NCBI GenBank assembly: GCA_025934475.1
Contig: JAICXZ010000235.1
Location: forward strand, 1-5,788
Origin: Mucilaginibacter sp.
GTDB lineage: Bacteria; Bacteroidota; Bacteroidia; Sphingobacteriales; Sphingobacteriaceae
Direction of reading: 5' to 3'
DNA: 5,788 bases
Made by a program: the position numbers and the translations under genes. The number at the start of each line of letters is the position of its first letter. The stretch's first letter is position 1. A model generated the notes under the pieces. It saw only the letters and a program-made list of their open reading frames with translations. It searched no databases and was not told the origin of the DNA. Positions 1 through 5,418 of the stretch are shown in pieces.

Positions 1-663
1 TCATCGGTTTTTCTTTCAAATTGCACCATTTGGGTGGAGGGTATAACCGACAGAATATACTTGAGGAAATATATTGACCTTTTTCAAAGAGACTCTGATA
101 TTCAATTCAAAGAAGATATTCACTATACGTTTGTAGAATATGGCGGGAATAATATTACTCATTGGTCTTTTTTAAATTCTGAAGATTCTGACCATCCTAA
201 CATTCAGGTTGAGCGTTTATGCGGCAAATCCTTTTTGATCGCAGACAACGACGGAATTAATCAAAATCCTAACAGCAAGAAAGCACGAAGGAATCTTGAA
301 TTACAGCAGCGGCTTAAGGACAGATACTATGGCCTCAATAGCAGAGAAATTGAAAATACATTAGCTTTACCAATAATAAAATCTGTGCTTATCGATTATG
401 CCGGATCGAATGCATCGAATTTAAATTTTAAAAGAGCTTTCGATGAAAAAAATCTCAAAACTCAACCTTTGGGCAAATTCATCGAGTCATCAGTTGAAGG
501 TTTATATAAAAAATTTGCTGCCGAATCTGGCACACTAAAGGATAAATTGAATTTTGCTAAGAAAGCAGTTGGCAAACTAAAAAGGATTGAAGATTTGTCT
601 CAAGAAGCGATCTTGCTAACCGAGAAAATCTACAATTTTATTAAAGAAAACAACTTCAATTAA
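1..663 (+). CDS. OLD-family/AAA ATP-dependent endonuclease, C-terminal TOPRIM part (5' end outside window)
   Basis: The reading frame is open from base 1, so this is the 3' end of a longer gene and the GTG at 34 is an internal valine codon, not a start. The visible 220 residues begin with NCTIWVEGITDR, the first TOPRIM motif (glutamate at fragment residue 13). The second motif is IADND (residues 80-84, DxD aspartates 82 and 84, bases 244-252), followed by a basic stretch and REIEN (115-119). This order is typical of the TOPRIM nuclease domain at the C-terminus of OLD-family and related AAA ATPases, which cleave or nick DNA in a metal-dependent way. The ATPase half would lie upstream. Residues after about 125 are a helical, Lys/Glu-rich tail. 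Such proteins often act in phage defence (OLD, GajA of Gabija), but no UvrD-like GajB follows, so a Gabija system is not supported here. Sampled lines are about 27-40% GC against about 43-50% in the large gene downstream, which fits horizontal acquisition. The family assignment is good; the biological role is inferred. Confidence 0.85.
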   Translation, partial: SSVFLSNCTIWVEGITDRIYLRKYIDLFQRDSDIQFKEDIHYTFVEYGGNNITHWSFLNSEDSDHPNIQVERLCGKSFLIADNDGINQNPNSKKARRNLELQQRLKDRYYGLNSREIENTLALPIIKSVLIDYAGSNASNLNFKRAFDEKNLKTQPLGKFIESSVEGLYKKFAAESGTLKDKLNFAKKAVGKLKRIEDLSQEAILLTEKIYNFIKENNFN

Positions 664-712
664 CCGACAGGCGTTGGTAGCAATCGGCATATTCTAAGAT
701 CTTTTAATATTA

Positions 713-906
713 TTAAGCCGGTCTCAGGCAAACGCGCCGTCGATTCCAATGCATAACGGCAGAGCCGGAGCCACAGACGGCGTCTATTGCCCCTAGGCCT
801 TTAACGGATAGTCTGACCCGAGCATAGCTAGGGACACCCCCATTAAACAAAATTACGGTCCATTGACTGGCACAGTTCGGAGATTGCTTCGTTCCTCGCA
901 ATGACG
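713..906. repeat. GC-richer intergenic segment ending in a REP-like motif
   Basis: This stretch differs clearly in composition from the AT-rich gene on its left. It holds several short inverted repeats: cgccgtc (735-741) with gacggcg (776-782), cggc (757-760) with gccg (764-767), and ccctag (791-796) with ctaggg (828-833). It ends with gattgcttcgttcctcgc... at 880-906, whose reverse complement (cattgcgaggaacgaagc...) matches, from memory, a dispersed REP-like motif seen in many bacterial genomes. Within it attgc (883-887) can pair with gcaat (898-902). A 62-codon open frame runs through it on the minus strand, but it starts with TTG inside the REP-like motif and looks like read-through of the repeat. 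The outer boundaries are estimates. The element may be a non-coding mobile repeat or structured RNA; only a genome-wide comparison can tell. Confidence 0.5.
880..906 (-). repeat. REP-like short palindromic motif
   Basis: Read on the minus strand, the motif starts cgtcattgcgaggaacgaag and continues with caatctc. Its ends (cattgc and gcaatc) can form a short stem around a purine-rich loop. Sequences of this form are widely dispersed in intergenic DNA of Bacteroidota and other bacteria. Recognition is from memory; the stem is visible directly. Confidence 0.55.
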
Positions 907-917
907 TGTTTTTTATG

Positions 918-955
918 CCATCCTACAATCCTCAAATCCTAAGAATCTTAGTCGA
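918..955 (-). repeat. Possible Bacteroidota interspersed intergenic repeat, copy 1
   Basis: The plus strand reads as a series of short related blocks (atcct, aatcct, aaatcct, aatctta) ending in agtcgac. This resembles the reverse complement of 5269-5308 (atcctt, gaatcc, aaatcat, then gttcagac), so the two may be diverged copies in opposite orientation. It lies between the REP-like motif and the terminator hairpin, downstream of both convergent genes. Similarity is partial and judged by eye. Confidence 0.35.
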
Positions 956-960
956 CAATA

Positions 961-986
961 AAGGGACGCCTCCCCAGGCGTCCCTT
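961..986. terminator. Strong hairpin, likely bidirectional terminator between convergent genes
   Basis: The sequence aagggacgcct (961-971) and its exact complement aggcgtccctt (976-986) form an 11-bp GC-rich stem with a cccc tetraloop. It lies 297 bp after the stop of the plus-strand endonuclease gene and 52 bp past the stop of the minus-strand secreted-protein gene, so it most plausibly ends transcription of the latter and may block read-through from the former. T-tracts are weak: cttcttgaaattt on the plus strand, and only tattgtc on the minus strand. Confidence 0.75.
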
Positions 987-1038
987 CTTGAAATTTAATT
1001 TAACCTCATCCCCCAACGGGGAAAAGTTCTTTTTGAGT

Positions 1039-2046
1039 TTATTGATCGCTTTGATTATTCTCTCCTTCTAAAGCTACAATTTTATACGCTTTTTTCCCAT
1101 TATTATCTCTAAATTCCTGGTAATAGATACCGTCGTCGGATACATAATAGCGATTGCCGTTGAGCTTCACTTTTTTGGCGCCGGCAGGCAGCTCATAGGT
1201 CACGTCGCCAACATGCGGAGTTACTGTGTTGGCGCCTGATCCATTTGTATTCAAAACACCGTCTTTACCAACAACCTCGTAAGCCGTGGTGCCATCGTCT
1301 TTAGTGATCGCCTGATAATACACACCGTTCATTTCGTAATACTGTTGCCCGTCGATAACGATAGATTGCGCTTTTGACGGCAATTTATCTACAGATGCCC
1401 CAACTGGCGGTTCAACAACAGTATATTGGTCGTTGTCATAATTATAGAACAAGCCATCACTGTAATAAAAATAGGAATCGCCCCACCAGAACGGATAGTA
1501 ACCCCACGGCAAAAATCCGCAGCTAAAACCTATCCAGGGGTAGTAAAGTGACCCATAATAACCGTGCGAATAAAAATAACCTCCGTGATTTCCCCATCCA
1601 TAAGGACGTGCATAAACACCACCGCCTGCATAGCTATGGCGGTAAGCGCCTTGAACATAACCGCGGGTCGCCAATGCACGTGATCCGGGAGTTGCAGTTA
1701 CCGACCGCACATACCCACGTGGCGCAATGCCTACCGCCCCGGCCCGGACGCCAACAGATGGCCGACTAGAAAAATTGCCACCGGCTCTTGGAGCAAAAGA
1801 GGAACGTGGGGTAGAAAAACCACCACTTCGGGGCGCTGAATAGCTACCGCCTCGCGGAGCCGACATGCCACTGCTCGCATGGCCGCCTCCTGAGAAGCCT
1901 CCTCCTCCACCGCCGTGGAAGCCGCCTCCTCCTCCACCGCCACCTCCTGAGTGGCCGCCGCGCTGTGCCATAGAAGGTACTGCCATAAAAATGCACAATG
2001 CTGCGGTAAAGCCTGCCTGTGCCAAATATTTATATATCAATTTCAT
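1039..2046 (-). CDS. Secreted Gly-rich, aromatic-rich protein with two DUF6515-like repeats
   Basis: This encodes 335 residues with an ATG start. Residues 1-27 form a Sec signal peptide (basic start MKLIYKY, hydrophobic core to about 23, cleavage after PSMA before Q28), so the product is exported. Order of regions: a glycine tract (about 29-55), a Ser/Arg/Pro/Gly low-complexity segment (56-155) with repeated APR/SAPRG motifs, a very aromatic Tyr/Trp/Gly stretch (about 157-205), then two copies of a repeat of about 50 residues. Copy A (213-263) and copy B (277-328) share the pattern VG..V..LP..A..V...G..YY...GIYYQ......AY.IV. This pattern resembles the DUF6515 family of Bacteroidota envelope proteins, whose function is unknown. 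No catalytic residues can be recognised. The aromatic stretch could be membrane-associated or drive self-assembly. A weak -7-like box (aaagtttg) lies just upstream. The small membrane-protein gene ends 94 bp upstream on the same strand. Existence and export are secure; the function is unknown. Confidence 0.9.
   Translation of the reverse strand: MKLIYKYLAQAGFTAALCIFMAVPSMAQRGGHSGGGGGGGGGFHGGGGGGFSGGGHASSGMSAPRGGSYSAPRSGGFSTPRSSFAPRAGGNFSSRPSVGVRAGAVGIAPRGYVRSVTATPGSRALATRGYVQGAYRHSYAGGGVYARPYGWGNHGGYFYSHGYYGSLYYPWIGFSCGFLPWGYYPFWWGDSYFYYSDGLFYNYDNDQYTVVEPPVGASVDKLPSKAQSIVIDGQQYYEMNGVYYQAITKDDGTTAYEVVGKDGVLNTNGSGANTVTPHVGDVTYELPAGAKKVKLNGNRYYVSDDGIYYQEFRDNNGKKAYKIVALEGENNQSDQ
1898..1941 (-). 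repeat. In-gene direct repeat encoding the glycine tracts
   Basis: The 17-base block cctcctcctccaccgcc occurs exactly at 1898-1914 and again at 1925-1941, a spacing of 27 bases (nine codons). It encodes consecutive Gly runs in the mature N-terminus of the secreted protein on the minus strand. In-frame gain or loss of a 27-base unit by slippage would change the tract length without breaking the frame. Confidence 0.85.
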
Positions 2047-2113
2047 TGTTTTAATAATTATACGTCAAACTTTTAAAAATGGTGGCCGAACGCGCACCAA
2101 ACAGGATAGAAAT

Positions 2114-2128
2114 CGGAAGAAACTTCCG
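2114..2128 (-). terminator. Possible weak hairpin between the two minus-strand genes
   Basis: A 6-bp perfect stem, cggaag (2114-2119) with cttccg (2123-2128), has a 3-base loop and lies 12 bp after the stop codon of the small membrane-protein gene and 67 bp before the start of the secreted-protein gene. On the minus strand it is followed by atttctatc, a poor T-tract. It could terminate or attenuate transcription between the genes, but the stem is short. Confidence 0.35.
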
Positions 2129-2140
2129 GCGGCGGATTGG

Positions 2141-2536
2141 TCAAATCCTTAGTGAGCGATATTGCAGGTAAGTATGCCGGTGCAAAACGGCATAGGCAGC
2201 CAGGTTGCCCCGGGCTTCAAACCGGTATAATATAAGTGCCGTTGCGGCAATAAATAAGGTAAGGATAGCAGCACCAGCAAAACCAAGACTGGACAACAGT
2301 TCCTTCTTGCTTTCCGGCGTCGAATAAAACAATTTTTGTACCCGCGCATGGTGGCCGGAGGTACTTAAAACTGTTTTTGTTTTGGTTACCCAATGGTAAA
2401 CGGGATAATAGTATCCGCTGCGCAGTAAAGAATTGTAGTTGGGCAAAAGGCGCATATAGGTTAATGCCAGCAAAAGGTATATCACCGAAAATGATATAAT
2501 CCCAATTCTTTTTATGCCACTGATGCGCGTTTCCAC
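2141..2536 (-). CDS. Small hypothetical protein with two predicted transmembrane helices
   Basis: This encodes 131 residues starting at a GTG; no ATG occurs further upstream in the open frame. Two hydrophobic segments are clear: residues 11-31 (IGIISFSVIYLLLALTYMRL) and 84-104 (LGFAGAAILTLFIAATALIL). The basic N-terminus (R4, K9, R10) and the Arg-containing tail after 104 suggest both ends face the cytoplasm, with a loop of about 50 residues (32-83, Tyr- and Lys-rich) outside. I recognise no family or catalytic motif. It is followed on the same strand by the secreted DUF6515-like protein gene after 94 bp, so co-transcription is possible, although a short hairpin lies between them. The next gene upstream is divergent. 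A candidate promoter sits just upstream (2550-2580). The good hydrophobic pattern argues for a real gene; the start and function are uncertain. Confidence 0.7.
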   Translation of the reverse strand: METRISGIKRIGIISFSVIYLLLALTYMRLLPNYNSLLRSGYYYPVYHWVTKTKTVLSTSGHHARVQKLFYSTPESKKELLSSLGFAGAAILTLFIAATALILYRFEARGNLAAYAVLHRHTYLQYRSLRI

Positions 2537-2549
2537 CTTAATCTTATTG

Positions 2550-2580
2550 CAATTATAAATATACGAAATTTTATGCCAAA
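2550..2580 (-). promoter_or_regulatory. Candidate Bacteroidota sigma-ABfr-type promoter for the small membrane-protein gene
   Basis: On the minus strand a TTTG (2580-2577) is followed after 19 bases by TATAATTG (2557-2550). The known Bacteroidota consensus is a -33 TTTG and a -7 TAnnTTTG with about this spacing; here the -7 box matches at all but one defined position. The GTG start lies 13 bases further on, implying a very short 5' leader. The region is AT-rich, so a chance match is possible. Confidence 0.4.
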
Positions 2581-2796
2581 AAACTTAGTTTTCTGCGATT
2601 TCTGACGGATGTGTCGGCAAAATTTACGTTACGCGGGCAAATGGCATTATAATTTGACACTTACAACAGCTTTGGCACTTTAATCGCTATACGCCTTGCG
2701 CCAACCGCCTCACGCGCTACCACACCCAATTCCCGTTCAAAATACCTATTTTTCAAAACTTTTTCGCTTTCGGCTGTTACTACGTTGAGTTTGCCA

Positions 2797-5268
2797 ATGA
2801 TAAAATACGTACTACTATCTCTGTTTATTGTTCTTTGCTCATTTACTGCATCAGCGCAACAATTCCTCCTTACCGGAAGAGTGACCGACGCCAATGGCAA
2901 ACAGATAGGTTTTGCAGCAGTATATATCAAAAATTCCACTTATGGCACCAACGCCAACGAACAAGGTGTTTATCAGCTAAAGCTGGATCCGGGCAGCTAC
3001 AACATCGTATATCGCTTTGTAGGCTACAAGGAAATGACCGAAAAGGTCACCATCAGCGATCGGAATGTAGTGCATAATGTCGCAATGACAGACGAAACCT
3101 ATGTACTAAGAAAGTTTTCCATCATCAAGGGGCAACCAGTCGACTCTGCCGTGGGTATGGTGCAAAAGGCCATTGCCAGGCGACAGTATTATATTCACCA
3201 GGTTAATTCTTATTCGTGCCTTGCTTATATTAAGGGTGTGCAAAAACTGGTTAGCGCTCCCAAATCATTGATGAACCCGAATGTGGCCAATGCGCTCAGC
3301 ATTGACAGCACCGGCAAGGGCATTCTGTACCAGACGGAATCGGTATCCAATTTCAGCTTTAAACAACCACACAAGTTTAAAGAGGCGATGGTCAGTTCGA
3401 TCAGCGCGGGCCAAAACGCGGCTTTCAGTTACAATAAGGCATCGGACCTATCGGCCAATTTTTACGAGGATATTTTGATGGTGCCGGGGTTAAGTAGTCA
3501 TGGTTTTATCTCCCCTCTCGCGGGTAATGCCCTGCACTACTACGATTATTTTTTAGTGGGATCGAAAATCGAAAACGGCATCATAGTACATAAGATATAC
3601 GTTTCGCCCAAACGACCGCACGAACCGGTTTATACCGGCTACATCTACCTGGTTGATGGAGATTGGCGCATTTATAGCGTCGACCTGATGCTGACCAATA
3701 AGGCCAATAAGCTGAACCTGATAGACACGCTGCGCATCAGCCAGGAATATGTACCTATCCGGGATAGTGCGTGGGAGCCGCTATCTATCCAATATAAGTT
3801 TAACGGTAATGTGCTGGGTTTCAAGTTCGAAGGGTATTACCTGGGCATCTACAACAACTATAAACTTGACCCGCCGTTCCCTGAGCATTTCTTCAACGGA
3901 GAACGTATGCGAATTGACACGAACGCCAAGAGCCAGGACCTTTCGCTCTGGCAGGATATTCGCCCCGTGCCCCTTACTGCACAGGAAAATAAGGATTATG
4001 CCAACAAAGCCGAGTTAGCTACGCTAAAGAAAGCCATGCAAAACTTTGATGAAGAGCAGGGCCGCCGAAATCATTTCAATATTTTACCATATATCCCTTT
4101 TGGCTATAAAACCGTGTACAAAAAAGGGAAGGACTCGGTTTATTATTTCCCGTTTCTGCAAACCGTATTTTATAATACAGTAGAAGGTGGCGGCCTTAAC
4201 CTTAAGCTCACTTATATACACTCACTGGATACGCTGCGTTTCTTCAACGTAACGCCCAATTTGCGCTATGGTTTTGCCGATAAGCTGCTTAGCGCCAATG
4301 TACGGTCTGAATACAATTATGATCCATATAACCAGGGTAAATTTCTGTTCGGTTTTGGCAGCGATATACTTGATCTGAATAACGTGGGCACACGCTCCGT
4401 CTACTTTAATACACTGAGTACGTTACTTGGGGGTGATAACTACGTAAAATACTATCGTTCGGAGTTTATCAATGGAGGCTTTCAGCGCGAGATAAAAAAC
4501 GGTCTGCTTCTTAAAGCAGATATCTCTTATGCTCAGCGCACCCAGCTTTATAATAACTCAGGGTACTCATTTGCGAGCAAGCACCTTACTTCCAACAATC
4601 CATTGGCACCAGATACAGTTCCGACCAATGACCGGTCGTTCCTGTTCCCCAAAAACCAGGCGCTTACATTAACCGCTTCATTGACCTATACCTTCGACCA
4701 GGAATATATTACACGACCAACAGGAAGACAATTTCTAACATCGCCATATCCGCAGATCAAGCTCACCTATCGAAAAGGTATCAGCGGACTATTAGGTTCA
4801 GATGTCGACTATGATTTTGCTTCTCTCGAACTCTACCAGGAACATCTGAATAATGGATTGGTGGGCTTTTCGTCATTTAAACTGGAAGGCGGCGATTTCT
4901 TTAATCACAACTGGTTGTATTTTATGGACTACAACCACTTTCTTGGCAACGTCGGTACTACCTTTGATCCAACACCGGGAAGTTTCCATTTTTTGCCGTT
5001 CTACACCTACAGCACCAACGGCCCTTATTTCGAGGGGCATTTCGAACATAATTTCTCCGGATACTTCTTCGGCCGCGTGCCATTATTAAGAGCGCTTAAA
5101 CTAGACGAAATCATAGGTGTGAATTTTCTTACCACTAACGCCACGCGAAATTATTCGGAGTTTTACGTTGGGGTGCAACGGTTAATTTTCCGTGTTGATT
5201 ACGGCGTTTCGTATGCAGGTAGCCGGAAGTATTTGCAGGGGTTCAGGATATTCTATGGAATCAAGTAG
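2797..5268 (+). CDS. DUF5686 outer-membrane protein with carboxypeptidase-like regulatory domain
   Basis: The product is 823 residues from ATG 2797. I prefer this start to the in-frame TTG at 2785 because it gives a clean Sec signal peptide: MIKYVLLSLFIVL, then cleavage after TASA (residue 20) before QQ. Residues about 23-108 are a CarboxypepD_reg-like beta-sandwich (LTGRVTDANG, then GFAAVYIKNSTYGTNANEQG, ending in the usual Y.I.YRFVGYK strand pattern), as also seen at the N-terminus of TonB-dependent receptors. The remainder matches the DUF5686 layout: an AYIKGVQKL segment (143-151), a mixed alpha/beta middle, and from about 457 (FYNTVEGGGLNLKL) many alternating aromatic beta strands ending in GFRIFYGIK, suggesting an outer-membrane beta-barrel. 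Length is about normal for the family and the frame is unbroken. DUF5686 function is unknown; no TonB box or plug domain is visible, so this is not a SusC-type transporter. A weak -7-like box (tatttttc, 2747-2754) lies upstream with no -33 partner. The gene stands alone, divergent from the small membrane-protein gene. Confidence 0.93.
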   Translation: MIKYVLLSLFIVLCSFTASAQQFLLTGRVTDANGKQIGFAAVYIKNSTYGTNANEQGVYQLKLDPGSYNIVYRFVGYKEMTEKVTISDRNVVHNVAMTDETYVLRKFSIIKGQPVDSAVGMVQKAIARRQYYIHQVNSYSCLAYIKGVQKLVSAPKSLMNPNVANALSIDSTGKGILYQTESVSNFSFKQPHKFKEAMVSSISAGQNAAFSYNKASDLSANFYEDILMVPGLSSHGFISPLAGNALHYYDYFLVGSKIENGIIVHKIYVSPKRPHEPVYTGYIYLVDGDWRIYSVDLMLTNKANKLNLIDTLRISQEYVPIRDSAWEPLSIQYKFNGNVLGFKFEGYYLGIYNNYKLDPPFPEHFFNGERMRIDTNAKSQDLSLWQDIRPVPLTAQENKDYANKAELATLKKAMQNFDEEQGRRNHFNILPYIPFGYKTVYKKGKDSVYYFPFLQTVFYNTVEGGGLNLKLTYIHSLDTLRFFNVTPNLRYGFADKLLSANVRSEYNYDPYNQGKFLFGFGSDILDLNNVGTRSVYFNTLSTLLGGDNYVKYYRSEFINGGFQREIKNGLLLKADISYAQRTQLYNNSGYSFASKHLTSNNPLAPDTVPTNDRSFLFPKNQALTLTASLTYTFDQEYITRPTGRQFLTSPYPQIKLTYRKGISGLLGSDVDYDFASLELYQEHLNNGLVGFSSFKLEGGDFFNHNWLYFMDYNHFLGNVGTTFDPTPGSFHFLPFYTYSTNGPYFEGHFEHNFSGYFFGRVPLLRALKLDEIIGVNFLTTNATRNYSEFYVGVQRLIFRVDYGVSYAGSRKYLQGFRIFYGIK

Positions 5269-5368
5269 TCTGAACCATGATTTAACGGATTCAAGGATGA
5301 CCATGATGCATGCTCACATCGGGAAAGCTGTCCTTAATCAACTAATCACAAATCTCTAATCACAAATC
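5269..5368. repeat. Interspersed intergenic repeat with imperfect palindrome, copy 2
   Basis: Directly after the DUF5686 stop codon the sequence reads tctgaaccatgatttaacgg, then attcaaggatgaccatgatg. This resembles, from memory, a dispersed repeat of Bacteroidota intergenic regions. It forms an imperfect palindrome: gattcaagga (5288-5297) pairs with tccttaatc (5331-5339), nine pairs with one bulged base, and gattt (5279-5283) can pair further out with aaatc (5350-5354). The loop contains the palindrome gcatgc (5308-5313). It may act as the terminator or mRNA 3' end of the DUF5686 gene, but has no T-tract. The family identity is inferred. Confidence 0.5.
5342..5368 (+). repeat. 13-bp tandem direct repeat upstream of trhO promoter
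   Basis: The block ctaatcacaaatc occurs exactly at 5342-5354 and 5356-5368, separated by one base, giving a 14-base period. A third partial unit (atcac) overlaps the end. The repeat abuts the -7 box of the next gene and occupies the place where a -33 element should be, so it may be an operator, a spacer relic, or part of a mobile repeat. Confidence 0.8.
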
Positions 5369-5370
5369 AC

Positions 5371-5378
5371 TATCTTTG
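5371..5378 (+). promoter_or_regulatory. Perfect Bacteroidota -7 promoter box for trhO
   Basis: TATCTTTG matches the TAnnTTTG consensus exactly and lies 40 bases before the trhO ATG, implying a 5' leader of roughly 35 bases. No TTTG/TTG -33 element is found at the expected 19-21 base spacing; the ctaatcac tandem repeat lies there instead. No Shine-Dalgarno sequence precedes the ATG, as is usual in this phylum. Confidence 0.6.
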
Positions 5379-5418
5379 CCCCCGCATTAAACGCCGTTTG
5401 CACCGGTATCAATGTTTT

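Noticed and set aside
34..36. GTG as the start of the left-edge gene
   Set aside because: The frame is open to base 1 and the residues before it (SNCTIW) belong to the first TOPRIM motif, so the gene begins outside the window.
713..901. 62-codon minus-strand open frame
   Set aside because: It starts with TTG inside the REP-like motif, has no recognisable protein features and is better explained as read-through of a repeat.
1011..1021. cccc-aac-gggg hairpin as a second terminator
   Set aside because: The stem is only 4 bp with a 3-base loop; the 11-bp hairpin at 961-986 is a far better candidate.
1548..1769. Plus-strand open frame antisense to the secreted protein
   Set aside because: It lies wholly within the secreted-protein gene, and its product is a composition artefact.
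1731..1943. Ala/Glu-rich minus-strand open frame
   Set aside because: It is a frame-shifted shadow of the glycine-tract region of the secreted protein.
1865..2152. Proline-rich plus-strand open frame
   Set aside because: The proline runs are simply the antisense of the glycine tracts of the secreted protein.
2785..2787. TTG start for the DUF5686 gene
   Set aside because: ATG at 2797 gives a standard signal peptide with basic start and hydrophobic core; the four extra residues add nothing.
2661..2939. 92-codon minus-strand gene
   Set aside because: Its 5' half is antisense to the start of the well-supported DUF5686 gene; only the intergenic part is kept as a low-interest observation.
5342..5368. 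CRISPR array
   Set aside because: Only two 13-base units separated by one base, with no spacers; this is a short tandem repeat.
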